Shown here: positions 35,627-47,443 of the stretch, one piece after another
Position numbering within the stretch: the stretch's first letter is position 1
Layout of the letters: each line of letters opens with the position of its first letter
The notes under the pieces: generated by a model
Told to the model about the DNA's origin: nothing
Databases searched by the model: none
What the model saw: the letters and a program-made list of their open reading frames with translations, nothing else
Assembly (NCBI GenBank): GCA_032358255.1
Contig: JAULBX010004998.1
Coordinates: 1-64,000, forward strand
Reading direction: 5' to 3'
Length of the DNA: 64,000 bases
Source: Heterotrichella gracilis
Lineage: Eukaryota > Sar > Xanthophyceae > Tribonematales > Xanthonemataceae
Program-made: the position numbers and the translations under genes

Positions 35627-38398
35627 TCACGTGACCCCTGCTGCTGCTGCATGTTTTCCCCCATTGGGCCCGGGCACCTTGGCTCCCCTGCCTGCGGAAA
35701 CAGCACCAGTCATGACAGTGTCTCAAAGCACCTTATTGCATGCCACATCACATGCGTGCAGCAGATGCACTGCATCACACAGCAGCCACTGTACAGCACA
35801 GGATTATTGAGTGCTCAAGACTGCTGCCATGAGACTAACTGCCATGACACAAATTTCCAGGCCTGGTGTGACACCCCTCCTGACCCATGGTGTAATAATT
35901 CCCACACCAACACCCACCTGCACGTGTACGACCCGCCTGCCCCTCCTCAGCAGCTGCCTCCACCTTGCCAGCCTTGGCCTTCACCCTCCGTTTGCTCTTT
36001 TTCACATCCTCGCCCTGTGCCTCGTCGCCATCCCCAGCCTGACCAGAAACCCCTGCTTCCTCCGCATCCCCTCCCTTCTTGCGCTTACCCCCCTTACCCT
36101 CTGCGGGCCCCTTTCCTGCTGCCTTTCCACCCTTGTCAGCTGTACCTTCCTCCCCTGGTTCGGCAGCTTTTGCTCCTTTTCCCCCCTTGGCCTTGCCTCC
36201 TGGGGGCGCTGTTCCACCTGTCAACTTCTGGAGAGCTGGGACATAGGCGCTGGTCTGCAAGAAGGGCGAATTTCCACGTTTCAGGTACAGGGTCCCCATG
36301 TGAACCTCTAAACAAGGTTTGCATTGCTACAGAAGCGTATGTCCAAGCCACACTTCATCAAGCAATGTCACTGGGCCACTCAGGCGCGATTGCACATGTG
36401 CAATGCAAGGCATCAACTGCAAGCTAGCCAGCAATTACAAAATATCAAAGGGTGAAGGATGTGCAGAAAGTGACATGCGTTGCATTCACTCCATGCATGC
36501 AGCAACACATAACCCCCTCCCTTCTGCCTACTGTGCTGCTACTCACCCTCCCCCCAACTGTAATATGAGCTATGGCATGCCCTCCAATCTTCTGCACCGC
36601 ACCCCCCTTGCCCCATCTGGAATGGAACAGCCAGTCCCGAGGGAACTTGTCTGCGTCCGCATTCACCTCCACTGCCTGCTCGCACACGGAGTGTATGTGG
36701 TGATGCAGCGCCTGCTGCTGAGGTGGAGTCAGGCTGTTGGCCCGCTGCTCCGGGTGGATCCTGGCCTGGTACAGCACCTCGTCTGCCACCCAGTTGCCAA
36801 CGCCAGCTGAGAAGCTCTGCAGGGCATGCGATTATGTTAGATTATCACAATTACTGTCACGGCTGCATTTACAATCAAATTGCCATGGCGGCACCTCATG
36901 TGCCACCCAGTTGCCCACGTCAGCAGAGTTGCAACAGTTGCATTTGCAATTACAATGACAGCTACCAATACAGCGCCGCACATGGTGGTACTGGATGTGG
37001 GGTTCAGATGCTGAAATCTGGTCGTGCAACACATGGATCCGAGTTGCGTTTGTATGTGCGGGGCTCAGATGCTGACTTCTGCCAATGCAACTGCCATGAA
37101 TGGATGCAAAAAATCTCACCACCCACATGCAGCATGGGATTCGTCTCTTTTCTGGAGCACGACATTATTACCTCATGCATGCCATACGCCTGTAGAAGCC
37201 ATTAAATAGTATCATGCCGGCAAAGAAACAATGGTTTTCTTTTTCATTACTTGCCCACCTGGTCCAGCAGCACAGCCTTCACAGATTGGCTCTTCTTGGC
37301 TATCTTTGCCTGGAACTCCTCCAACGACGGCATCCCCAGCACTGGATCGAATCCCAGCTTGCTGATTGGCTCACAGCCCTCTGGGTCTTGCACCAACTTC
37401 ACACGCCCAAAGCGGCGGGGATCACAGAACGCCAGCTTCATCCCCCCTTCGAATTCCAGTATTATTTTGCAGAAGCGGGGTGGCCAGGTGTCAACCTCAG
37501 AGAGCCGCACGTACTTGGCTCTGCCCACGCCCTCGATCGCCATCGACCCGGTCATGCCTGCGACATGGAGGTGGGGAGGTCGATTTTGATATCCCAACTA
37601 ATTATTTATATTCTTATAACTCTCGTTGCCTTTCCAATAGCTTGCTTCCCCTACAAATATGGTTGCTTCCCCTGCAACTATTAATTTCATTTCACCAATC
37701 TCAAAAACAGTTGGCTCGTGGCTCAGTAATTGTTCAAGGGCATGACCCAGGCGAGGGTTCAAGGTAGGGAGACGTGGCGGCCTGCGTCCAACATAGGTCA
37801 CGTCGTCTCCAGCTCAACGCATTCAATTCCTGACTACTTCGGCCTTTGAAAACCCTGACAACGTTCACCAAAGCTCCCAACTTCAGGGTTGGGACACCCC
37901 CGCACCTCCCCCCCGCGCCTTACCAAAGTGGTACATGAGAGCTGGCTTGCCCTCCTGGAACTCCAGCCACAGGTGTTTGCCCTTGCGCTTGGCAGCTGAC
38001 AAGATGCAGCCAACCAGCTGCCGCATGAGCTCATCTGGAGGTACATCCCCAAACACCTCTGCAGGGGCAAGGGGTGTGGTGGGTGGGTGGCGGGGTTGGG
38101 TGGGGGGTTGCGGGGTAAAGGAGGAGGGGGTGAGCAACGCAAGGACTGGAAGACAAGGCATTTGAATGGAACGAGAGGGCACAGCTCAAACCGTACGCTA
38201 GCTGGTGTGAATTAAAACAGGATGTGAGTGTTGACTCCTACAAAACTGTACAAGGCCCAGGGCAATCTTGGTACATACACCCGTCCAAGCAGCACACGTA
38301 CTGTCATCCTGTTGGACTGTGGCGGAGACTATCTTCTTCCCGGTGCAGTTGTCAGCCACCAGGCGCCTTGCGGCCTCCACCTCTGGAAGTTCAGGCAT
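35627..38398 (-). CDS. FPG1: Formamidopyrimidine-DNA glycosylase, plant MutM/FPG type
   Basis: Base-excision repair enzyme cutting oxidised purines (8-oxoG, FapyG) with beta,delta-lyase action. The start gives MPELPEVEAARRLVADNC; Pro2 is the Schiff-base nucleophile and Glu3 the partner acid. Next exons: DVPPDELMRQLVGCIL with RKGKHLWLEF; MTGSMAIEG through LAFCDPRRFGRVKLV; SVKAVLLDQ; then AGVGNWVADEVLYQARIHP, the helix-two-turn-helix, and HIHSVCEQAVEVNAD. A tail starting SAYVPALQKLTGG turns into a Lys/Gly/Glu-rich basic extension. As in plant FPG, no zinc finger follows. I end the gene at 35627 by joining a last exon (GRGAKVPGPNGGKHAAAAG) after a GT-AG intron. If that intron is not used, the frame stops at 35835. 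FPG shares its promoter region with the PC4 gene. Confidence 0.9.
36779..36933 (-). repeat. Echo of an exon start in FPG
   Basis: TGCCACCCAGTTGCC(A/C)ACG occurs at 36784 and 36901 (117 bp apart). The first belongs to the true exon encoding AGVGNWVADEV; the intronic copy would read ADVGNWVAHEV. Confidence 0.75.
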
Positions 38399-38735
38399 CG
38401 ATGACGTGTCTCAGGAACTGGCCTCATGCATGCATGCATCCATAGATGCAATAAACCGAGGGAGGGGATGAGAGAATACTGCGTTGAATATGGTGGGCAG
38501 TAAGGGACAAGTGCGCACAGGCAGTTGTACTAAACGCAGTATGCAGAGAAGGTGGGTGCTTATGCCGAACTCCAGTGAGTTTTGGAGGGAGGTCATGTGA
38601 GGACGACTATTCAAACGACTTTTTCAAACCGAATAAAGCTTTTGCCAACAAATTTGCTGTCCGCATCCACCCGCTTTTACACACAACCACTCCGTTCTCC
38701 AATCAAGCGCCGTGTGTTGTCCCCAAGCTGTCGCG
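38399..38735. promoter_or_regulatory. Short divergent promoter shared by FPG and the PC4 gene
   Basis: Only 337 bp separate the start codons of two DNA-maintenance genes transcribed outward. It contains the palindromic run CATGCATGCATGCATC at about 38425-38440. No TATA box stands out. Confidence 0.55.
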
Positions 38736-41700
38736 ATGGTGACCCAGCAGCAGGTGAAAAAGGAGCTCTTGAAGCTCTTAGAGGAAGCAGATCTTGACAC
38801 CACCACTGAGAGGCAGCTGCACAAGCAGCTGGAGGACAAGCTGGGCAAGAAACTCAACAACTTCAAGGATGTCATCAGGGTACGCATCGCGCCTGTGGTC
38901 TGGAACCCAGAGGGGGATGTTCTCGCACGTTAAAAGCATGCAAAAAATGCACGCATGCGAATAAGAGTGACCCTGGTATGCCTGGCCTATCCAGGCCTAC
39001 TGTTGCTTCTGCTGTGTGCTGAGATCAACTGGTGCTAGGGAGGGTGGTACAGGGCGGCGTGTGCTTGCTGCTACCGCATATGCATGCATACTCCCAGCAG
39101 CAGACGAATCTACCGCCCGTTGCAGAGTTGTTGCCCTTTGATCGACCTATCACCACCTCAAGTCCCAATCATGCCACGCACGTGTCCTGTTATTCTACAC
39201 CCTTTCATCACCACCATCAGACTGATCAAAGGTGGTGCCATGCCCGCATGCAGGCCCAAATAGCCGAGTTCCTGGAGTCCCAGCAAGGGGAGGAGGACGA
39301 AGACGAGGGGGACGAGGATTTTGAGGACGAGGAGGAATACACGCAGGAGGAGTCCACAGGCCGCCAGGTCAATCTTAAGCGCAAGGCAGAGACCCAGGCC
39401 TCGGAGGCGCCACCCGCCAAGGTGCAGATAAAACCAGGTGCGCGCCAACACCCGCACCATAGTAGTTGAAGTAGTTTGCGCATTGGCCTCATCACGAAAG
39501 AACAAAAAAAATTATCCTGCATGCCCTGCCTTAAAATTGCCCTTTTCCCTGCTTTAAACCCTAGCACCCGACTGGAAAACCCTAACGCCGCTCCTAGTGA
39601 TATTCCCTGTCAAAACCCATGTCAACAAACTCTCCCAGGGGGCGATACCTTCCAGCTCTCCAGCCAGCGGGCGGTGACAGTGCGCACATTCCACGGCAAG
39701 CTGCTGGTGGACATACGAGAGTATTATGAAAAGGAGGGGGAGCTGCTGCCCGGCAAGAAGGGCATCGCCCTCACGCCCGAGCAGTGGGCAACACTCAGTG
39801 CGAACATGCAGGGGGTGACGGATGCGGTGAATGCAGGGGACGTGGGGTTCCAGGTCAGCCTGAGCAACAACAGAAAGGTGGGTTCGGATTAGGGTTTGGG
39901 ATAGGGTGTCGTTGGCCATGCACCTGTCCATAGAATCTTTCCTGGACCCTTTTGATGCCCCTCTTTCTCATGCTCCATTACAACCTGCTATGTGTTCAGC
40001 GTTTGGGGTTTTTCCCCTCAAATATTTCACTCCTATTCCATCAACATCCTAAAGATTCTCGAGGGTTTATTCAGGTTTCTAAGAGTGTTTTGGCTGGTTT
40101 ATGTAGGTTTCTAAGAGTGTTTTGGCTCACCGCATTTGTCAACTGCAGGCGGAAGTCATTGTGAACAAATGCATCAGGGTTTTCAAGTGCAAGGTGTTTA
40201 GGATTTTAGGGTTTTAAACTACCATTCATCGTTGCCGTAGGTGGAGGTGAGTGAGCGTAAGGGTATCAGGATTTAGGGTGCGCATTCCTTAGGGCTCTAG
40301 GGGTCAGTGTAGTATAGGGTTTTAGGGTTTCCGAGTACCACCCACTGTTGCCGCAGGTGGAGGTGAGTGAGTACAAGGGCATTTAGGATCTTTGGGTTCC
40401 ATATGCTTTAGGGTTTTAGGGTTTCCGATTACCACCCACCCTTGCTGCAGGTTGAGGTGAGCGAGTACAAGGGCCTGCGGGTGAGCATCAGGGAGTTTTA
40501 CGAGAAGGACGGCAACATGCTGCCCGGCAAGAAGGGGATATCGCTCAGCGTAAGCGAGTGGGAGGCGCTGGTGGCACAGGCGGATCAGGTCACCAAGGCG
40601 GCGACACCTGGCGGCCAGGCGGGGCCAAGCAGAGGTGAGCGGTAGACTTTCGGCATGCACGGTGGTGTGGATGGGGATGGGGATGGGGATGCACATATGG
40701 CAGGGATGCAAGGGAAGGGACAGGTGGCCATGCTGCAGGCACAGGTGATAGCCCTGCTTGAGGCAGAAGTGCATTGCATGGCACCACATGCAGGGCAGTG
40801 ATCGGCATGGGCATGCACCATGTGACACCTGGCGACCAGGCCCGGGCCAAGCAGAGGTGAGGATGAGGGGTGCAGATATGAACATTGAATCATACCTGCA
40901 AGCACATTTCAAGGTCCTTGTACCCGAGGTCCGCACCATCAATGCGAAGCCTGAAAAAGAAGGAATCTGTTTCAAACCTTGACAAACAAGAGAAATGATT
41001 ACAAAAAAGAATAAGACGCATGTGGCATGTTACGCTTAGGCCATCTTTGTCTCCCTTGCACACACATGCTAACAAGCACCCCTGTGATCCACGTGTGCAG
41101 CTGCTCATGAGGGTGGGGGCACACCAGAGCCTGCGGGGGCGGGAGGTGCTGGGCCCAGTGGTGCGGGTGGGGCAGGGCCCAGTGGCGGTGGCGATGGTGG
41201 TGGTGTGCCTGTTGAGCTGAGCCCCACACGCAAGGCGGATGTGAGCGTGTTTCAAGGGAAGGTGTTTGTGGGCATCAGGGAGTATTACGAGGTGGGTGTG
41301 AGGTTGTGTGGGGGAAGTAGGGGAGAAAATCGGCAATGGAATCCCGCTTGTGGTGTCATGTATGTTGCTAGGTCACCCATCAATATCCTATTTCTGAGAT
41401 TCATAAAATGCCAAGATCAATTTCCCAACAGTCTTGTGAGCCCGGGTTGGCTCCCTGAATTTGACTGTCAAATAAATCTTGTAAATCTTGTAATTTCTAA
41501 ACTCAATTCAAAATGCTGCAACAGGGGGCTGTAGTGTGTATGTGCACTATGTGCACCCCTTTCTATGTGCACCATTGGTATTGGTGCCTCCCTTGGATGT
41601 GAGGGCAGCGCCTTTCAATTCACTCTGGGTTATTATTGCATCAATGGTAACATTGAGCACTTGGTGCATTCTGTCATGCCACTAGCCTCTCCAGCCTGTC

Positions 41701-42337
41701 CACCCATCCTGTTTTGTTTCTACCGTGCAGAAAGACGGTAAAATGCTTCCCGGCAAGAAAGGCATTTCCCTCACCATCGACCAATTTGAGAAGCTGCGGG
41801 ACGCAGCGGGACGAGTGTCGGAGGCAGTGAGGGCAGAGGAGGAGGCGTTTGAGCTGCCGCTGTCATCCATGTAGGTGGCCGAGGGTCTTTTCATGTGGGG
41901 CTTGCATGACATGGATAGCGGACAGATTTGTTGTTGACATATCGTTACCGCGGCTTTCGGCAGCGCTAAATATTAAATATTTAATTGACAAGCTTTGCAG
42001 TTGGACTGGCCATACACGCCCAGTATGTGTGCCATGGGCAGAATTTTGTGCCGATTTTTACTTACCTAAATACAATATTACTAGACAGGAAGAAAAGAGT
42101 GCACATGCACACACTTTGTAATGTCTATAAACCTATCTAACTATTGTCCCATGCAGGCGCAAGGTGTCTGTCAGCCGCTTCAAGGGCAATCTCCTGATCG
42201 GCATCCGCGAGTACTACTCAAAGGGGGACCAGCTGCTGCCCGGCCAGAAGGGGATCTCTCTCAACCCCGACCAGTGGGCCAAGCTGGCTGCGGGCATGGG
42301 CGCGCTGCAGGCAGCAGTGGCAGGGCACGTCAGATGA
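38736..42337 (+). CDS. DEK_C plus four tandem PC4/Sub1 domains (KELP-like ssDNA-binding coactivator)
   Basis: Seven exons (38736-38879, 39254-39437, 39639-39877, 40451-40634, 41101-41291, 41731-41870, 42157-42337) total 1263 nt, 420 residues. Residues 1-60 are a DEK_C helical domain ([44 protein letters not shown]). An acidic stretch and a basic patch (VNLKRKAE) follow. Then come four PC4 folds, each with a VxxFKGKLLxxIREYYxK strand and L(P)G(K/Q)KGI(S/A)[61 protein letters not shown] (split by an intron) and [21 protein letters not shown] Gly/Ala/Pro linker lies between domains two and three. PC4 dimers bind single-stranded DNA, stimulate RNA polymerase II and protect DNA from oxidative damage. 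Plant KELP has one PC4 domain after DEK_C; four is unusual. Confidence 0.92.
40241..40470 (+). repeat. Two truncated echoes before exon 4 of the PC4 gene
   Basis: The exon opening GT(G/T)GAGGTGAG(T/C)GAG occurs after a CGTAG/CGCAG/TGCAG acceptor at 40241, 40357 and 40451 (spacing 116 and 94 bp). Only the last continues as coding exon; the first two fade into TTTAGG tracts. A looser acceptor copy sits at about 40147. Confidence 0.85.
40600..40864 (+). repeat. Echo of an exon end in the PC4 gene
   Basis: ACACCTGGCG(G/A)CCAGGC...GGGCCAAGCAGAGGTGAG appears as the true exon 4 end and donor at 40603-40640 and again at 40825-40864 inside the intron. A (GGGGAT)3 run lies between, near 40670-40690. 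Confidence 0.85.
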
Positions 42338-43069
42338 CTTACCCTGGGGGCTTTGAAAGGGCATTCGGGGAGTATGATGGGTGACAGCCCTCTGAACCGA
42401 AATTGCCTGCTGGGAGGCAGGGAGTTTCGAAATATATGGCTTGTCTGGGTTGCTGGCGTCACAGACTGTTGAATTAATTCCGCTGACCTTTAGTGGCCTC
42501 AGAGAGTCTCTAGGTAGTATTGCACATAGCTGTTGTTAAATGACAAGTACCATGCATGTTGGATATGCTTCTAATGTTCATGACGCAAACAACTGATCTG
42601 GCAGTGCCAATCAGATTGTTCTGTCACAGAACTTAACAAAGCAAATTACTACTTGTACTCAATTATCATGCCATCATTGACAAGGAAACAAGAAAGGCCT
42701 TTCTTTCCAGCGCTGCGCGTGCGCATGCGCATTGCTGTCTAAATTGACTATGTTACAGCTACCATTCACCACACCTGGTCCAGGCTATCTGTCTAATAGA
42801 TATAACTGCTGAAGGCAAGGACCGTGACAGTAACCCCGCTGCCGCCTCTCAAATGGCCACCAACCCTAGATTCTGCCCAATAAATGTTATCTGAACTAAC
42901 CTTGAAGGCCAACTGCTCTGGCCAGAAACCCTGACACTTAAACCCAACCCCCAAAAAAAGTCACCTGTACCAAACCCATCTGCCCTTCTGCCAGAAACCC
43001 CTACCCACATACATGCCCTGCCCCAAAACACCGCATTGCGCGTCGGACTCCCCTCTCTTCCTTTCCTTC
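42338..43069. other. Convergent 3' region PC4 gene / sugar porter
   Basis: About 730 bp with no coding signal; 3' untranslated regions of both genes are expected to meet here. Confidence 0.5.
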
Positions 43070-46000
43070 TCATCTGGACCAGGGCCATCTGACCTTCTGC
43101 TTGAACGTCAGCAGCTCCACCCCTGGCGCTGAAGAGCTCTCCTGGCCAGCCATGAGGGCGGTGGAGGCAGCGCTTGCCTGCACGCCATTGGCCACTCCCC
43201 TGCCATCCCCATCCTCCCCTGCCCCCGCCCCACCCTTGCTGCTCCCCCCTGGGCCACCCTCGCTACCTGCGGGTGGCTGCTGCTGCTGCTGCTGCTGCTG
43301 AGATGTCTGCGGGAGGGTGCTCCGATCCCCCTTGACCGACAACAACTCCTGGATTTCAATCAGCGTCCTCCCCTTGGTCTCGGGCACGTTCATTGCCACA
43401 TAGATCACCCCATATGCAGCCACCGAGGCAAAGACGATGAAGGAGAAGGGTCCCAGCCAGGAGTGGAGGGACAGGAAGATGATGTTGGCCACCGCGCCGG
43501 TGAGGAAGAGCGTGGCGGTGGCGGCTGACGCGGCGGGCGACTTGACGCTCATGCTGAAGATCTCTGACACCAGGACCCAGAAGATGCCCGCCCAGGAGGC
43601 GCTGCAGAGGGGTGCGCAAACAGGGTGAGTGGCTGTGTGAGGGGTTGGATGAGGGGGAGAGTGCGCTTGTGGCAAGCCCTCTTGGGGCACGTATTTTACT
43701 GTGCCCTGCAATGCACACCACCACCCCCAAGCTCACCTGAAGCAGGGTATAATGAGGCAGAGGCACACCACCCTGCAGCATGCATGCATCTGCACCTGCA
43801 ATGCTAAACCTAACCCTAAATCCCAAACACCAACCCCTCCCCGCTCACCTGAAGCAGAGTATGAAGAGGCACAGGCACACAACCACCATTGTCGGGCTGT
43901 GGTAGGCGCTTGCCACCGCCAGCAGTCCCATGAACAGGGCCATGCCTGCGCCGCCCAGCATCAGCAGCGGGCGCCGCCCCACCGTATCCACAGTGAAAAC
44001 GCTGATCATGATGCCGACAAACTGCAAGCACAGGAGTGGGTTGTGTGAGTAGATTGGTCAGGCAAACTGCTCAGGTGAACGCCGTGCCGCCGCAGGGGTG
44101 AAGGTTGTGCGGCTGATTATAGTGTAGGCAAAATGCTGGTGTGGGTCTGGGCGTGTGCAAAGGTTGATCATGATGCACCACTGAGTCCACAGTGAATACG
44201 CTGGCCATGATGCCAACAAACTGGAGCCGCAGACAAGGGTTGAAGGGTGTCAATCTGATGGTGAAGTATGTGGGCACACATGTACATGCATGAGCGGATT
44301 GGTCGCGATGCAAAGGCAACGAGACCATAGCAGCAATTGGCACAAAGGTATGCAGCTGGCAACCATGACGCCACTCCCATCAAGCAGCGCCAAGCCAAGC
44401 AGCGACACCAGCCATGCACCCCAGCTTCCCCCAATCTACCTTGCTGGCCCCGATGACCGACGTCCACAGCGCGGCATGCGAGTGGCTCTGCATGCCCGCC
44501 TCCTCGAGCAGCGTAGGGGCATAGTTCACGGCAGCGGTGGAGGCCGAGCCCTGGTCCACGATGGCCAGCACCACAGCCATCTGGAACGCGCGGCGCTCGG
44601 GCCCCTGGGACACGATGTAAATGTCCAGCATCATGTCGCACAGCGTGCGCCAAAAGCTGGGGCGGGGCTCGGGGGGGTTGGTGAGCGCTGATGGGGATGC
44701 TGGGGCGGAGTCGGGCGCCGCGGGGGCGGTGGACACCTCAAGCCCACTGCTGGCGCTGCTTTCTAGGAATGGAGAGGGGGTTGGGTCCCCGCCGTTGAAC
44801 CCCTCGGGGGTGTCGCTGGCCACTACTTGCGCAGGGGCGGATGGCGAGCCTGGGTCCTGCTGTGGCGCGGCGCTGTAGTCCGCGCCATTCCCCGCATGGT
44901 GGGCGCTGCTGTCGAGGTCGCCAGCTGAGTCCAGGACCGTCGAATGCTCCTGTTTGACCGGCAGCGTCGCCACGGCATCCCCATTTTTGCCGCGCGTGTC
45001 CCCCTTGCCAACCCCCTGGGAGGCAGGGCCTGCATCCGAGGTGGTGGCCGGCGGCGGGTGGAGGCGCTCTGTGTCTGACTCAGCGCCCTCGTGCTCATGC
45101 AGCACATGCCATTGCTTCTTCACCCACCCGCTGCCGCGCTGCAGGTGCACATGCATGCGAGTCAGTAATCATGCTAGGGAATGGTAACCTGGCCATGGTG
45201 CCCAGCACCACATGGCACATGCGCATCAGCACATTGGTCTGATGCCGTATCACATGCCCAGCAGCAGTGTGTGTATGTGCCTGTGCCTGTGCCCGTTCGT
45301 GCATGGGTGAGGGTGGAGGCATTGGGGTGTGGATGCGGCATGTTGTTCAAAAGTAATTTTGGTGGAGTAGTTGTGCTCTGGGGTTTGCTCAGCTATGTTG
45401 TGCGCATGAGGTTGGTGCAATCCGCACCTTGATCGCCCGCTGCAGGCCGCTGGATATGCTTGCTTTTCCATTTAATCTTCAGTGTTTACTTCAGGTTAGG
45501 TGCGTGATTTCTATTTCCACACGAACCTTACTACCGCCTGGTTATGCTTGTTTTTCCTTTAATTCTTAGTGCGTATTTTAGGTTAAATGGTTGATTTCTC
45601 TATTTTGCCCGCACCTTGATCGCCCGCTGCGTGCCGCTGGCCATGGCCTCTCGGTACTCCCTGCGCCGCTCCCGCACCGCGTGCTTGTCCTTCTCCACGC
45701 TGCTCCACAGCTCAAGCAGCTCCGCCTCAACCTCGGGGGTGGAGTTGCGGGTGCCCAGCGGCAGGGTCTCGCGGGTGTACAGGCGGTGGATGACTGCCAG
45801 GGCCTCGTCCAGGCGGGAGTTGACCACCAGCCAGCGGGGGGACTCGGGGATGAACCAGGATGCCACTGTAAGGGGGAATGATAAAAATATGGGTTGTGCC
45901 TTCGTACAACTTTGCACATTTTGCGGGAGGGCAAGCACAATTCTTTGCGGAAAGTGTTAGCAATTTGTTCTGTGGTGATGGGCTTTAGGGACTTCTGTCC

Positions 46001-47443
46001 ACTAGCGTTGGTGGGTGAGTGGGTTCGATGGTGGGGTGGCTGGGTACGGGTGGCCAGACCGCATGGCTGATGCAATGGGGCGGGTGGCTGTGGGCCATGC
46101 TGCTTATTTACAAGCATGAGGTGCATTCATTGACGGGCTGCATGCGTGAGGATGATCGTTCCAACATGGTGTCAAATCACAGGTTTAAATTTATACCGCA
46201 CTGACCATCATTACAGGGTCACAGCATCGCAGCATGTTGCCATTGAGGCGATGCGCAATCACAGGTGTGCATGTGCAGCCTTACCCGCCAGCACCAGCGC
46301 CGGCACCACAGGCACGCCCACCATCCACCGCCAGTTGCCCGGCAGGCTCTGGAAGGCGGCATCCATGAGCGCCGCCGCCATCATCCCGATGCACAGCAGC
46401 ACCTCATATGACTCCACTATGCGGCCCCTGATCCAGGCAGGCGAAACCTCGCCTAGGTAGGCGGGGGTGGCCACCGCTGAGATGCCGATGCCGAATCCGG
46501 CCACCAGCCGCCCGATGATGAGGCCGCTGCAAGGGGAGCAAGCGATGGCACGTGAGGCTAGGGGTGGCCAATGGTTCCAATTATTGGCCTTTTTAAAACT
46601 AATAACAATATATTGAAGGCGGACGTGAGGGATTGGGATTCGCAGAGGCAGGGGCTGCGGCTGCACAGGGCGTGTACTAAGTGCATGACGGGGCTGAGTT
46701 CCAGCACAGCGTTTCCTGTATGCACCGCATGACACTTCATCAGTGTGGCAATCCAGGTGAAACCCCAACATGCAGTGCATTGGGCAAGATAGCTTGCACA
46801 AACAGGGATGCAAACAGGGATGCAAACAGGGGCACATTTGCAGCTTCATAACCATGCTAGCGGCACACATACGTTGGGTCAAATGCTGCTGCCATGATCA
46901 CTGGCCCAACCACAAAGAACAAGCTTCCCAGGAAGATTGCCTTCTGCCGGCCGTACTGAAGCATGGACGCCCCGCCGATGAAAGTGCCAAAGAATGCACC
47001 AATCTTTGCTGCACCAACTATGAGCTCGCCCATCACTTCTGACAGGCCCCAGGCGTCCTTAATGTTGAGGAGCGCTCCACCAATGAGCCCCAAGTCATAC
47101 CTGACGATGCAATCAACACAAGGTGGTTAAGTGATTGTACATGGCAACCCACACACTGGCAGGCTGTTGCCAAGACAAAATATGGGTGGCACATGCTGTG
47201 CAGAGGACCTGCTTTCCTGGCTGCTCTGCAGATTGCATGTCAGTACACCGTTTAGCAGGTGGACGTCAAGGGAGTGCGCGCACTGGCATACTGATTCCAA
47301 AACACCCTTTGTGGTTGTACCATACTGACAGGGGGAGTACTTCGACAAGGGAACTACACGCTGTTGTGTTGTGGTGCGGTCCTTCAGACTCACCCATACA
47401 GGAACCCCCCCAGTGCCGAGATTGCTGCTATCCGCAACAGCAT
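43070..47443 (-). CDS. MFS sugar porter with a long central loop
   Basis: Twelve-helix proton-coupled sugar/polyol transporter. Exon 1 starts at 47443 (MLLRIAAISALGGFLYG) and joins YDLGLIGGALLNIKDAWGL, the usual helix 1 block. Then IGRLVAGFGIGISAVATPAY with LGEVSPAWIRGR, PESPRWLVVN after helix 6, DQGSASTAAVNYAPTLLEEA in helix 7, FTVDTVGRRPLLML between helices 8 and 9, a Ser-rich WVLVSEIF helix 10, and PETKGRTLIEIQ after helix 12. Between helices 6 and 7 lies an acidic/Ser loop of roughly 200 residues, much longer than in most sugar porters and recalling tonoplast TMT/TST carriers. The C-terminal tail carries eight Gln in a row. Substrate and membrane cannot be assigned. Introns hold several exon-edge duplications. 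Confidence 0.9.
43735..43885 (-). repeat. Exon-end echo in the sugar porter gene
   Basis: CTCACCTGAAGCAG(G/A)GTAT(A/G)A with about 20 more bases at 43735-43772 and 43847-43885 (112 bp apart) copies the exon end LCLFILCF with its GTGAG donor. CTAACCCTAAA lies between. Confidence 0.8.
43985..44232 (-). repeat. Exon-start echo in the sugar porter gene
   Basis: The exon opening LQFVGIMISVFTVDTV (44030-43985) has an upstream copy at 44232-44186 reading LQFVGIMASVFTVDSV, including the CTGCAG/CTGCGG acceptor region. Two residues of sixteen differ, and the copy leads nowhere. Confidence 0.85.
45419..45642 (-). repeat. About 95-bp tandem duplication spanning a splice donor, three copies
   Basis: CCGCACCTTGATCGCCCGCTGC occurs at 45421-45442 and 45611-45632, with a worn copy (CGAACCTTACTACCGCCTG) at about 45523. 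Each is followed by GCTTG(C/T)TTTTCC...TTTAATTCTT(A/C)AGTG and a TGATTTCT stretch. The unit joins exon end TQRAIK with its donor and the first 70 bp of intron. Confidence 0.8.

Noticed and set aside
35482-35706. Alternative FPG C-terminal reading (LDWFPEQHESACNAL)
   Set aside because: It is in a different phase from the preceding exon; the phase-consistent join gives a basic tail ending at 35627.
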